DNA from: CAZSSM01 sp964609385
GTDB taxonomy: Bacteria > Planctomycetota > Planctomycetia > Isosphaerales > Isosphaeraceae
Assembly: GCA_964609385.1 (NCBI GenBank)
Contig: CAZSSM010000006.1
Span: 62,001 to 126,000, forward strand
DNA length: 64,000 nt
Direction of reading: 5' to 3'
Under the pieces are notes generated by a model. The model was not told the DNA's origin. It did no database searches and saw only the letters and a list, made by a program, of their open reading frames with translations. This document shows, piece after piece, positions 53,625 through 62,573 of the stretch. The position numbers and the translations under genes were made by a program. How positions within the stretch are numbered: position 1 is the stretch's first letter; each line of letters begins with the position of its first letter.

Positions 53625-54350
53625 TTACAAAAATGACCACTGGCCGGTTTGGGCAACGATTAGGCCCAGGGTCAGGTTGGCCACCGCATGGCTGATCAGA
53701 CAGGACCAAAGGCGGCCCGACCAGGCTAATAGGGCCGACCAGGCCAGGCCCGTCAACAGCGCCGCCAGCCATTCGGGATGGGTGAGCGTGAAGAGTACCG
53801 CCGTCAACCCGCCGGCCAACGGAGTCACGCGACCCGTGGGCACGTCCGCGAAGCGATCGGGATCGATGATATACCGCATGATCAGGCTGCGAACGAACAA
53901 CTCTTCGAGCAGAGGGACCACCAGGACCAGCCCGAGTCCTCGGACCACGGCGAATCCGATTCGTTGAGCCGGCTCAAGGGTGGTCGGATCGAACCCGGTC
54001 CGCTGGCCGAGAAAGTCGAAGTGGGGATAGTACGGGTCACCGAAGACCCAGCCGAAACCGATCCCGACGCCCAACGACAACGAGGCCCCGGCGACCGCCC
54101 AGGTCGGCACCGACCGCCTCGGCTCATAGACGCGCACGAAGCTGGCCAAGGCCGGCCGACACCAGAACAGCGTCGCCACCACCAGAGCCATCTTGATGGT
54201 GTAGGCGAGCAGGTACCGGCCTCCGTCGATCGCGCCCGAGTCGGTCGTCGCCAGCCAAGCTTCGAGCTGCGTGGCCACCAAGAAGACGACCATCGGGGCC
54301 GCATACGCGGTAGCCGGACGCTTCACGGGGTCGATTCGCAATGCGTTCAT
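53625..54350 (-). CDS. CPBP-family intramembrane metalloprotease
   Basis: This 241-residue protein has about six membrane helices and the three CPBP (CAAX protease/bacteriocin-processing) motifs: EELFVRSLIMRY with the catalytic EE, THPEWLAALLTGLAW, and ISHAVANLTLGL. The layout resembles the exosortase-associated CAAX protease-like group, but no exosortase is in the window. It probably cleaves membrane peptides. It lies just upstream of the MATE gene on the opposite side of a short gap, transcribed in the same direction. Confidence 0.85.
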   Translation of the reverse strand: MNALRIDPVKRPATAYAAPMVVFLVATQLEAWLATTDSGAIDGGRYLLAYTIKMALVVATLFWCRPALASFVRVYEPRRSVPTWAVAGASLSLGVGIGFGWVFGDPYYPHFDFLGQRTGFDPTTLEPAQRIGFAVVRGLGLVLVVPLLEELFVRSLIMRYIIDPDRFADVPTGRVTPLAGGLTAVLFTLTHPEWLAALLTGLAWSALLAWSGRLWSCLISHAVANLTLGLIVAQTGQWSFL

Positions 54351-54455
54351 GGTCGGGCATTCATCAATAAGGAGCAGGGGAGTTCGATGAGCGGGTCGCG
54401 CTGAGAACTGAATGAGTTCGGACGTCCGAACATCGACCCACGCCAGGATCCCTCA

Positions 54456-55994
54456 TCAGACCTGGACTGGGTCGGAGGTGGGGACCTTCGAGGCTCGGCG
54501 ATCGTGGTCCGAGATCACACCATCAGCTTTGTCGTTGCACGAGATGGCCTTGTCAACGACGACCACCGAGGCGAACCGCGAGACCGTCCGTGCCCACCAG
54601 AAGATCAGGGTCAGGCCGACCAGGAACAGGCCCAACGAGAGGCCGATCCAGAGCCCTCGGATGCCCCAACCATACGTGAAGCAAAGCAGGTAACCAACGG
54701 GCAACCCAACGAACCAGTGGGCCGTCATGTTGCTGAACATCGCCATGCTGGTATCACCAGCGCCTCGCAAGGCGCCTGTGGCGATGACCTGGATCCCGTC
54801 CCAAAGTTGGAAGAGTGCCGCCAACCAGAGCAGGCCAACGGCCACGGCGATCGTCTCGGCGTCTCCGCTGAAGGCGCCGACGAGCGTCCGGGGCAAGAGC
54901 ACGAAGACGGCTGCCGAGATCAGCGAACAGGCCACGCCGACAACCAACGCGCTCCAGCCGGCCCGCGCCGCGCGGACGGGTTGGCCGGCGCCGATGGCGT
55001 TACCCACCCGGACTGCCGCCGCCGCCGAGATCCCCAGTGGGATCATGAACGTGAAGCTCGCCAGCGACAGGGCGATCTGGTGCGCCGCGGCCTCCGAGGC
55101 GATCAGCTTCCCGCTGAGGCCGGTGGCCAACCCGAAGACCCCCACCTCCATCATCAACTGGCCCGAGATCGGCAGGCCGAGCCGTAAGAACTGTCGGTAG
55201 ATCGCCGAGTCGAACCAGGCGCGGAAGGGCCCCAAGATCGCCCAGTATCGCCAAGGGCGCCACCAGCACGAGCCGAAGGCGACCAGGTAGAGCAGAAGGG
55301 CCATCGTCACGCGCGAGACGACCGTCGCCCAACCCGCGCCGGCCACGCCCAAGGCCGGCATCCCGAAATGACCGAAAATCAAGGCATCATTGGCGATCAG
55401 ATTAATCCCGTTGGACAGGATCAAGGCCATCGTGATCGGTAGGACGACTCCGATCGCCTGGAGGTGGCGCCGAAAGACCGTGTAGAAGAGCATCGGCGGC
55501 AAGCTCCAGGAGGCCGAGCCGATGTATTCCAGGGTCGAGTTGATGTACTCGGGCCGGACCTGGAGCATGCCCAACATCGGACGTCCGACGAGGGTCAAAC
55601 CGATCGCCAATGGGCTAAGTACGACGGCCAAGGTCACGCCATGCCAGAGGTAACGACGAACCAAGTCGTCGCGGCCGGCGCCGTGGGCTTGGCTGGATAA
55701 GGTGTCCAAGGCCAGCAGGATCCCCATGCCGACGATGAAGGTCCCGCTGAGGATCGCGTGGCCGATCCCAACGGCCGTCAGCTCCTCGGGGCCAAGCTTG
55801 CCGACCATCAGAATGTCGACCAGGCCCATGGCGACCCAGCCGAGTTCGGCGATCACCACCGGCGTGGCGAGGCGTGCCAGCGGTCGCAGTTCGGCGGCGA
55901 TCCCAACGACGTGGTCGGTGAACGAGGTCGGGGTATCCTGTTCGAGGGATCGCGCGTCGGATTCGGCCGATTCGGGCTCGTCGGTCATCGACAT
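54456..55994 (-). CDS. MATE-family efflux transporter
   Basis: This 512-residue protein has twelve predicted membrane segments in two bundles, typical of MATE (multidrug and toxic compound extrusion) antiporters. Recognisable parts are RLATPVVIAELGWVAMGLVD, LMVGKLGPEELTAVGIGHAI, and SVGNAIGAGQPVRAARAGW-like (here VRVGNAIGAGQPVRAA) in the second half. They export cationic drugs with Na+ or H+. The start is uncertain between ATG at 55994 (with GAGG upstream) and ATG at 55988. It lies between a CPBP protease and a nitroreductase gene on the same strand. Confidence 0.9.
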   Translation of the reverse strand: MSMTDEPESAESDARSLEQDTPTSFTDHVVGIAAELRPLARLATPVVIAELGWVAMGLVDILMVGKLGPEELTAVGIGHAILSGTFIVGMGILLALDTLSSQAHGAGRDDLVRRYLWHGVTLAVVLSPLAIGLTLVGRPMLGMLQVRPEYINSTLEYIGSASWSLPPMLFYTVFRRHLQAIGVVLPITMALILSNGINLIANDALIFGHFGMPALGVAGAGWATVVSRVTMALLLYLVAFGSCWWRPWRYWAILGPFRAWFDSAIYRQFLRLGLPISGQLMMEVGVFGLATGLSGKLIASEAAAHQIALSLASFTFMIPLGISAAAAVRVGNAIGAGQPVRAARAGWSALVVGVACSLISAAVFVLLPRTLVGAFSGDAETIAVAVGLLWLAALFQLWDGIQVIATGALRGAGDTSMAMFSNMTAHWFVGLPVGYLLCFTYGWGIRGLWIGLSLGLFLVGLTLIFWWARTVSRFASVVVVDKAISCNDKADGVISDHDRRASKVPTSDPVQV

Positions 55995-56053
55995 GGCAGT
56001 CGCCTCGCGAGCGAGAGTGAGGTGGGTTGGAATTCGCTCGCGTCGAGGGGACC

Positions 56054-56848
56054 TCAACGTGAAGAGGCCTCGCGTCGAGGAGCCGACCAACCGTTGCGGT
56101 GGAGCGTTCGTTCGAGCGGGAGCCGGGTCTTGGGACGTGGCGGGTCAGCGGAGGTACCGACCGGGACGACGAGGGCGACCAGGTAGCGGTTCGGGATCCC
56201 CAAGATGCGTCGGACACGGACCTCGTCGAACCCTTCCATGGGACATGTGTCTAGCCCGGCGGCGCGGGCAGCCAGCATGAAATTCATCACCGCCAACATC
56301 ACCTGCTTGACCAGCCAGAACCGTCGCTGGACCGCCGGTGCCTCGGCGACCGGTCGTCGAAATCGACGGAGCGGGTCGAGCACCGCTCGGGCCAGCCAGC
56401 CCAGGCCGAGTGGACCGGTGTTGAAGGACTGATCGACGAGCCGACGCGCGATCCCGGCATATCGCGCGTCGATGCTTCGGGCCTCCAACTCCATGGACAG
56501 AACATCCTCAAGATGGTTCGCAGCGACGTCCCGATCGCCGACGAAGACCACGGTGGCCGGGGCCTCACGGATCTGAGGCTGATTGAAGCAAGCCGAGGCG
56601 AGCCGATCCTTGAGATCCGGATCGTCGACGACGACCCAATGAGTCGGCTGGAGGTTGAAGCCGCTGGGCGCCCATCGCGAGGCATCGAGGAGCCGCTCTA
56701 GGACGCCCTCGGGAATCGGGTCGGCCACGAAGTGACGGACGGCTCGACGCGAACGGACCAGCTCCTCGAACTGATCGAGGCTCGACGGGTTCGGGGCCAG
56801 CTCCAACGACACGGGCATCTCCTCGACGGCGGCGGGTGACCCCTTCAT
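56054..56848 (-). CDS. Nitroreductase-family protein
   Basis: This 264-residue FMN-binding oxidoreductase has the family segments LVRSRRAVRHFVADPIPEGVL, ASRWAPSGFNLQPTHWVVVDD and AARAAGLDTCPMEGFDEVRV near the C terminus. It reduces nitro groups or quinones with NAD(P)H, but the physiological role is unknown. The frame continues open for about 240 codons upstream, across the gap and into the antisense of groEL1, without conserved features; the ATG at 56848 is chosen from the family-like N terminus and an AAGG upstream. It precedes the MATE gene by about 60 bp on the same strand. Confidence 0.9.
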   Translation of the reverse strand: MKGSPAAVEEMPVSLELAPNPSSLDQFEELVRSRRAVRHFVADPIPEGVLERLLDASRWAPSGFNLQPTHWVVVDDPDLKDRLASACFNQPQIREAPATVVFVGDRDVAANHLEDVLSMELEARSIDARYAGIARRLVDQSFNTGPLGLGWLARAVLDPLRRFRRPVAEAPAVQRRFWLVKQVMLAVMNFMLAARAAGLDTCPMEGFDEVRVRRILGIPNRYLVALVVPVGTSADPPRPKTRLPLERTLHRNGWSAPRREASSR

Positions 56849-57178
56849 TGTGGTTCGGCCTTCATGGTTCGTCGAGGTGACGCGCAAGCCCCACCGAAGA
56901 CCACCCGAGAGGTGACAGAGACCCGATCGCGATCCTGCCAATTCGACAGGATCTCCGGTGACACCATCTCGGACTGCTCGCCTTAACCCGTGATGATCCC
57001 GAGCGTTACGCGCCATGTGCTCACGATGGAATGGGACTTGCATCCTGAGTCGCGTCGCGATGCGGGACCGCCGACTCTGTCGGTCCAACCTCGTCCCACA
57101 TCCCCGCATTGGCTTTCGCAGTGCATCCCCGCGCCGAGTTTCGCTCGGCCCTTCCGTCTTCATCTGGGAGCAATTGAC
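56849..57178. other. Divergent gap between nitroreductase and groEL1 genes
   Basis: This 330-bp non-coding stretch should hold promoters for both genes. It contains an inverted repeat at 56931-56953 (listed separately). I found no CIRCE element (TTAGCACTC-N9-GAGTGCTAA). Confidence 0.45.
56931..56953. promoter_or_regulatory. Inverted repeat with 9-bp spacer upstream of groEL1
   Basis: GATCCTG at 56931-56937 and CAGGATC at 56947-56953 form a 7-bp inverted repeat with a 9-bp spacer, about 225 bp before the groEL1 start. Spacing resembles CIRCE elements, but sequence does not. It may be an operator for heat-shock control or a chance repeat. Confidence 0.28.
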
Positions 57179-58852
57179 GTGGCGAAGATGCTGTCTTACG
57201 AGAACGAGGCGCGTCAGAAGCTGGCCAGCGGTGTCAGCAAGCTGGCGCAAGCGGTCCGCAGCACCCTGGGCCCTCGCGGTCGCAACGCGGTCATCGACAA
57301 AGGTTGGGGCAGCCCGACGGTCACCAAGGACGGCGTGACCGTCGCCGAGGAGATCGAGCTGATCGACCCCTACGAAAACATGGGCGCTCAACTGGTCAAG
57401 GAGGCCGCTAGCAAGACCTCGGACGCGGCCGGCGACGGCACAACGACCGCGACGGTTCTGGCCGAGTCGATCTACAAGGAAGGCCTGAAGAACCTGGCCG
57501 CCGGCGCCGACCCGATGAGCCTGAAGCGCGGAATCGACAAGGCCGTCGAGCATGTCGTGGCCCACGTCAAAGGACAAGCCAAGACTGTCTCGGGCAAGAA
57601 GGAAATTACTGAGGTCGCCACGATCGCCTCAAACAACGACGCCGAAGTGGGCACCAAGCTGGCCGACGCCTTCGAAAAGGTCGGCAACGACGGCGTCATC
57701 ACCGTCGAGGAAGGCAAGGGGCTGCACACCGACGTCGAGGTCGTCGAGGGGATGCAGTTCGACCGTGGCTACCTCAGCCCGCATTTCGTGACCGATCAGG
57801 ATCGCATGGAGTGCGTCCTGGAAAACCCCTATATCCTCATCCACGAGGAAAAGATCAGTGCGCCCAAGGACCTCGTCCCGCTCTTGGAGAAGATCGCGCA
57901 GGCCAAGCAGCCCTTGCTGATCATCGCCGAGGACGTCGAAAGCGAGGCGCTGGCCACACTGGTCGTCAATAAGCTGCGCAACATCCTTCAGGTGGCTGCC
58001 GTCAAAGCGCCCGGCTACGGCGATCGCCGCAAGGCCATGCTCGGCGACATCGCCACGCTGACCGGCGGTGAGGCCGTCTTCAAGGATCTGGGCATTCAGC
58101 TCGAGACGATCACCCTGGAACAGCTCGGCCGTGCCCGTAAGGTCATCATCGACAACGACAACACGACCGTCGTCGACGGCAGCGGGACCGCCGAAGCGAT
58201 CAAGGGTCGCGCGGAGATGATCCGCCGCGAAATCGGTGAGACCGATAGCGATTACGACCGCGAGAAGCTCCAGGAACGCCTGGCCAAACTGGCCGGTGGG
58301 ATCGCCCAGATCAACGTCGGCGCCGCCACCGAGACCGAGATGAAGGAGCGCAAGGCGTTGGTCGAGGACGCCCTGCACGCCACCCGCGCGGCCATCGAAG
58401 AGGGCGTCGTGCCTGGCGGCGGGACCGCCCTGATCCGCGCTCGAGCCGCCTTGGACAACCTCAAGCTTGAAGGGGATGAGGCCCTCGGTGTGGCGATCGT
58501 CCGACGCGCCCTGGAACAGCCGGCCCGCATGATCGCCGAGAACGCTGGCGTCGACGGCTCGGTCATCGTCCACAAGATCGCCAAGTCCGACTCGGCCAGC
58601 TTCGGCTACAACGCAGAGAACGGATCTTGGGGCGACTTGCTCGAGATGGGCATCGTCGATCCGGCCAAGGTCACCCGCTCGGCGCTTCAGAACGCCGCCA
58701 GCGTCGCCAGCCTCCTGCTGACCACGGAGGCCATCGTCGTCGACATCAAGGAGAAGGATGAGGGCGGCGATGATCACCACCATGACCATGGCATGGGTGG
58801 CATGGGTGGCATGGGCGGAATGAGTGGCATGGGCGGAATGGGAATGATGTGA
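57179..58852 (+). CDS. groEL: Chaperonin GroEL (paralogue 1)
   Basis: This 557-residue chaperonin has the conserved ATP-binding loop DAAGDGTTTATVLAE, the apical segment EGMQFDRGYLSPHF and the equatorial ending VVPGGGTALIRA. It ends in a His-rich segment followed by the canonical Gly-Gly-Met repeats (HHHDHGMGGMGGMGGMSGM). It folds substrate proteins with GroES. The GTG at 57179 has GGAG 8 nt upstream and gives the family N terminus (VAKMLSYENEARQK); ATG at 57188 is an alternative. It precedes groES, the reverse of the usual order. Confidence 0.96.
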   Translation: MAKMLSYENEARQKLASGVSKLAQAVRSTLGPRGRNAVIDKGWGSPTVTKDGVTVAEEIELIDPYENMGAQLVKEAASKTSDAAGDGTTTATVLAESIYKEGLKNLAAGADPMSLKRGIDKAVEHVVAHVKGQAKTVSGKKEITEVATIASNNDAEVGTKLADAFEKVGNDGVITVEEGKGLHTDVEVVEGMQFDRGYLSPHFVTDQDRMECVLENPYILIHEEKISAPKDLVPLLEKIAQAKQPLLIIAEDVESEALATLVVNKLRNILQVAAVKAPGYGDRRKAMLGDIATLTGGEAVFKDLGIQLETITLEQLGRARKVIIDNDNTTVVDGSGTAEAIKGRAEMIRREIGETDSDYDREKLQERLAKLAGGIAQINVGAATETEMKERKALVEDALHATRAAIEEGVVPGGGTALIRARAALDNLKLEGDEALGVAIVRRALEQPARMIAENAGVDGSVIVHKIAKSDSASFGYNAENGSWGDLLEMGIVDPAKVTRSALQNAASVASLLLTTEAIVVDIKEKDEGGDDHHHDHGMGGMGGMGGMSGMGGMGMM

Positions 58853-59044
58853 TCGAATCCGGGAGCGGGTCAGCCGAACCCCGTGCCCGACGATCTCCTT
58901 TCCTGATCCATCCCGAAGCCCTCGACAAGTGCTCGCCAACCCGAAGAACCACGACGTTATCGCAGCTCCAAGGTCCGCGCCGTTCGAGATGGCTCGGACC
59001 ACCTCCCAAACTCAAGTTTCCCCAAGATCATAGGAGTCCGTGAG

Positions 59045-59338
59045 ATGTCTGAAATCAAGCCGCTAGACGACCGCGTTGTGATTGAGCAGATCGAGGCCGA
59101 AGAGACGACCGCTGGCGGGATCGTCCTGCCCGACACGGCCAAGGAGAAGCCGCAGCGTGGCAAGGTCGTGGCCCTGGGACCGGGCAAGTTGCTGGATAAC
59201 GGTGAGCGAGCCGCCATCGGACTGAAGGTCGGTGACGAGGTCCTCTTCGGCAAATACTCGGGTACCGACATCAAGGTTAACGGTCAGGAAGTCAAGATCC
59301 TCCGCGAGTCGGACATCCTGGCCAAGGTCGTCGGCTGA
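59045..59338 (+). CDS. groES: Co-chaperonin GroES
   Basis: This 97-residue protein has the conserved core IKPLDDRVVIEQIEAEETTAGGIVLPDTAKEKP-type mobile loop (split here as KPLDDRVVIEQIEAEE and TTAGGIVLPDTAKEKPQ). It forms the lid of the GroEL chamber. Other segments are GKVVALGPGKLLDNG and DEVLFGKYSGTDI. It follows groEL1 by 192 bp and precedes groEL2 by about 142 bp, with a hairpin in between. Confidence 0.97.
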   Translation: MSEIKPLDDRVVIEQIEAEETTAGGIVLPDTAKEKPQRGKVVALGPGKLLDNGERAAIGLKVGDEVLFGKYSGTDIKVNGQEVKILRESDILAKVVG

Positions 59339-59350
59339 TCGAAGCCGAAT

Positions 59351-59383
59351 GCCCTCGACCGCTTGAAACGAGTCGTCGAGGGC
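59351..59383 (+). terminator. Hairpin between groES and groEL2
   Basis: GCCCTCGAC at 59351-59359 pairs perfectly with GTCGAGGGC at 59375-59383 across a 15-nt loop, 13 bp beyond the groES stop. A short pyrimidine-rich tail (GGCCTTTG) follows. It could terminate or attenuate transcription into groEL2, which would then need its own promoter or reach lower levels. Confidence 0.55.
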
Positions 59384-59480
59384 GGCCTTTGAACCTCAAT
59401 CGCGACCATCCCATCCATCCGAGACACGACGACGGTCAACGCAAACGCAACAGACCAGACCCGAGACGAGGAGTGAGTCC

Positions 59481-61106
59481 GTGGCCAAGCAACTGCTGTT
59501 CTCCGACGCGGCGCGTCGCAAGATGTACGAGGGGGTCGACGTGCTGGCCCACGCTGTCGGCACGACCCTCGGCCCGACCGGCCGCAATGTGATCCTGAGC
59601 AAGTCATTCGGCGGCCCCACCGTCACCAAAGACGGTGTGACCGTCTCCAAAGAGATCGAGCTGCCCGACCCGTTCGAGAACATGGGTGCCAAGCTGGTTA
59701 ACCAGGTCGCCAGCAAAACCTCCGACGTGGCCGGTGACGGCACGACCACCGCGACCATTCTGGCCCGCGCCATCTACCGCGAAGGGCTCCGCAACATCAC
59801 CTCGGGCGCCAACCCGACGGCGGTCCGTCGCGGGATCGAGAAGGCGGTCAATGCGGCCATCGAGCACCTGCAGACCCAGATCAGTCGCGCTGTCTCCCGA
59901 AAGGAAGAGATCGCCCAGGTCGGCACCATCTCGGCCAATAACGACAGCAAGATCGGCCAACTGCTGGCCGACGCGGTCGAACGGGTCGGGCGTGACGGCG
60001 TCATCACCGTTGAGGAAGGCAAGACCTCCGAGACGAACCTCGAGTTCGTCGAGGGAATGCAGTTCGACAAGGGGTACTTGAGCCCCTACTTCGTCACCAG
60101 CCCCCAGACGATGGACTGCATCCTGGAAGACTGCCACATTCTCCTGTTCGAGAAGAAGATCAGCTCGCTCCGCGACATGCTGCCGCTTCTGGAGAAGGTG
60201 GCCGGCTCGGGTCGCCCGCTGCTGATCATCGCCGAGGACATCGAAGGCGAAGCGCTGGCCACGCTGGTCGTCAACAAGCTGCGCGGCATCCTCCAAGTGG
60301 CCGCCGTCAAGGCGCCCGGGTTCGGCGACCGTCGCAAGGCGATGCTCGGCGACATGGCCGTGCTGACTGGTGGCACCGTCGTCAGTGAGGACGTTGGTCT
60401 CAAGCTGGAGAACCTGACCCTCGAGCAGCTCGGCCAGGCCAAGCAGGTCAAGATCGACAAGGACAGCACCACGATCATCCAGGGCAGCGGCGACCGCGAG
60501 GCTCTCCAGCGGCGTTGCGACCAACTCCGTCGCCAGATCGAGTCGACCGACAGCGACTACGACAAAGAGAAGTTCCAGGAACGCCTGGCCAAGCTCTCCG
60601 GCGGTGTGGCCCTGATCTCCGTCGGTGCGCCGACCGAGGCGGCCATGAAAGAGCTGAAGGCCCGCGTCGAGGACGCCCTGCACTCGACCCGCGCCGCGGC
60701 TGAGGAAGGGATCGTGCCCGGTGGCGGGACCGCCTTGCTCCGCGTTATCCCGGCCGTCGAGACGACCCGCGACGCGCTGCAAGGGGACGAACGACTGGGT
60801 GCCGTGATCGTCCTGCGTGCCTTGGAAGAGCCGATCCGCCACATCGTCTCCAACGCTGGCTTCGACGCGGCCGTCGTCGCTGAGGAAGTCAAGGAGCTTG
60901 AGGCGAATCAAGGATTCGACGCCAATACCGGCCAGTACGTCGATATGTATGAGGCCGGCATCGTCGACCCGACCAAGGTCACCCGGACGGCCCTGCAGAA
61001 CGCCGCCTCGATCTCCGCTCTGATGCTGACGACCGAGGCCATGATCACCAACATCAAGGAAGAGGATGAGGAGAAGCCCAATCAGATCGAAGGCGCCATC
61101 CGCTGA
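59481..61106 (+). CDS. groEL: Chaperonin GroEL (paralogue 2)
   Basis: This 541-residue chaperonin has all conserved blocks (TLGPTGRNVILSKSFGG, DVAGDGTTTATILARAIY, EGMQFDKGYLSPYFV, IVPGGGTALLRV). It differs from paralogue 1 at the C terminus: EEDEEKPNQIEGAIR replaces the Gly-Gly-Met tail. Internal differences include PSYV-like loop changes (for example SPQTMDCILEDCHILLFE). Non-GGM tails occur in chaperonin paralogues that are specialised or oligomerise differently. A GTG start at 59481 is used, with GAGGAG about 8-10 nt upstream. Confidence 0.95.
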   Translation: MAKQLLFSDAARRKMYEGVDVLAHAVGTTLGPTGRNVILSKSFGGPTVTKDGVTVSKEIELPDPFENMGAKLVNQVASKTSDVAGDGTTTATILARAIYREGLRNITSGANPTAVRRGIEKAVNAAIEHLQTQISRAVSRKEEIAQVGTISANNDSKIGQLLADAVERVGRDGVITVEEGKTSETNLEFVEGMQFDKGYLSPYFVTSPQTMDCILEDCHILLFEKKISSLRDMLPLLEKVAGSGRPLLIIAEDIEGEALATLVVNKLRGILQVAAVKAPGFGDRRKAMLGDMAVLTGGTVVSEDVGLKLENLTLEQLGQAKQVKIDKDSTTIIQGSGDREALQRRCDQLRRQIESTDSDYDKEKFQERLAKLSGGVALISVGAPTEAAMKELKARVEDALHSTRAAAEEGIVPGGGTALLRVIPAVETTRDALQGDERLGAVIVLRALEEPIRHIVSNAGFDAAVVAEEVKELEANQGFDANTGQYVDMYEAGIVDPTKVTRTALQNAASISALMLTTEAMITNIKEEDEEKPNQIEGAIR

Positions 61107-61351
61107 GCCGGATCGGGTCGCGTTCATCCTTCTCCGATAACCGCCTCGGGTGGGCCCAAGACCTGGGACCGACGGGGGCGGCCCGAATGGATCCGAACCC
61201 GTCGGACGGCGCCGTCGACCTCGCGTCACGAGCGCGTAGACGACCGTATGCTTTGCCGAGGCTCGCCCACCGCGTACGGTGATTGCGTCGACCTTTGCCG
61301 ATTGGGATCCCTTCGACCACGCCAACGCCAAACCCGACGCAGGACCGCTCT

Positions 61352-62479
61352 ATGGCGACTAAACGGGACTATTACGAGGTGCTCGGCCTCGAGAAGTCGG
61401 CCTCAACGGACGAGATCAAGCGTAGCTATCGCAAGATGGCGATGAAATATCATCCGGATCGCAACCCAGGAGACGCCGAAGCGGAACAGAGGTTTCGTGA
61501 GGCCGCTGAGGCCTACGAGGTGCTCTCCGATGACACGAAGCGTCAACGATATGACCGCTACGGGCATGCCGGTCTCAACGGCGCTTCGGTTCACGATTTC
61601 ACCGGGAGCAACCTCGACGACATCCTCAATATGTTCGGCGACGTCTTCGGAGAGAACCTCTTCGGTTCGCGACGACGGGGCCCGAAACGCGGTCAAGACC
61701 TGCTCTATCGGCTCAGCATCACTCTGGAAGAAGCCAGTCGAGGCGCTTCCAAAACGATCGAGCTGACCCGCCAAGAGATCTGTGCAACCTGCAACGGCTC
61801 CGGGTCGCGTCCCGGCACTCAGCCGGTGACCTGCAACTACTGCAACGGGGCCGGGCAGATCGTCGAGCCGCGCGGATTCTTCCAGGTCGCCACCACCTGT
61901 CCGGCCTGCGGCGGCAGCGGCAAGCGGATCGTCGACCCATGCTCCACCTGCGGCGGTTCAGGTAAGGTCAACGAGCGGACCGCCCCAACCATCCCGATCC
62001 CACCGGGCGTCGACACCGGCCTGGTCCTCCAATTGCGGAACCTCGGCGATGCCGGCGATCCCGGCGCTCCGCGAGGCAACCTTCGCGTCCAGATCCAGGT
62101 CCAACCCCACGACCTCTTCGAACGCGAAGGCAACGACCTCTACTGCGAGGTCCCGATCTCCTTCACTCAAGCCGCCTTGGGCACCGAGTTGGAGGTCCCG
62201 CTGCTGGGTGGAGGTTCGGAGTCGATTCGGATCGACCGCGGAACGCAGAGCGGGACGCTCCTGAAGATCCGGGGACGCGGCATGCCAGCGATCAACGATC
62301 GCGGGGGACGTGGCGACATGTACGTCCGGATCAACGTCGAGATCCCCATTCATCTCAGCGACGAGCAGGAACGCCTGCTCCGCCAGTTGTCTGAGTTGGA
62401 ACACGAGTCGGTCAGCCCCGCACGCAAGAGCTTCTTCGATAAGGTCCGCGCCTACTTCACTGAGGAATCGTCCAACTGA
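61352..62479 (+). CDS. dnaJ: Chaperone DnaJ
   Basis: This 375-residue Hsp40 stimulates the ATPase of DnaK. The J domain has H34-P35-D36 in MKYHPDRNPGD. A short Gly/Phe-rich linker is reduced here (GLNGASVHDFTGSNLDDI). The zinc domain has four CxxCxGxG repeats: CATCNGSG, CNYCNGAG, CPACGGSG and CSTCGGSG. The C-terminal substrate-binding domain follows. The ATG at 61352 is the family start. It is followed after about 95 bp by grpE. Confidence 0.96.
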   Translation: MATKRDYYEVLGLEKSASTDEIKRSYRKMAMKYHPDRNPGDAEAEQRFREAAEAYEVLSDDTKRQRYDRYGHAGLNGASVHDFTGSNLDDILNMFGDVFGENLFGSRRRGPKRGQDLLYRLSITLEEASRGASKTIELTRQEICATCNGSGSRPGTQPVTCNYCNGAGQIVEPRGFFQVATTCPACGGSGKRIVDPCSTCGGSGKVNERTAPTIPIPPGVDTGLVLQLRNLGDAGDPGAPRGNLRVQIQVQPHDLFEREGNDLYCEVPISFTQAALGTELEVPLLGGGSESIRIDRGTQSGTLLKIRGRGMPAINDRGGRGDMYVRINVEIPIHLSDEQERLLRQLSELEHESVSPARKSFFDKVRAYFTEESSN

Positions 62480-62573
62480 TCCGCAGGACCATTCCGCAAT
62501 CCGAGGCGGGCACATCACCCGAATCCGGACCCGCCCTGGTGATCCGCGTTTCCCCTCAGCCGGAGTCGACGTT

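Noticed and set aside
56849..57178. CIRCE/HrcA element upstream of groEL1
   Set aside because: I looked for TTAGCACTC-N9-GAGTGCTAA and found nothing close; only an unrelated inverted repeat with the same spacing.
56849..57577. N-terminal extension of the nitroreductase across the gap into groEL1
   Set aside because: The extension has no conserved residues, overlaps a certain gene on the other strand and lies before a family-like start.
57629..59002. Minus-strand open frame of 457 codons antisense to groEL1
   Set aside because: Same reason as for groEL2: a shadow of strongly biased codons, with His/Ala-rich noise from the antisense of the GGM repeats.
59604..61331. Long minus-strand open frame of 575 codons antisense to groEL2
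   Set aside because: It is the mirror of GC-rich chaperonin codons, has the Arg/Asp/Gly-rich composition of such shadows and no family match; groEL2 on the plus strand is unambiguous.
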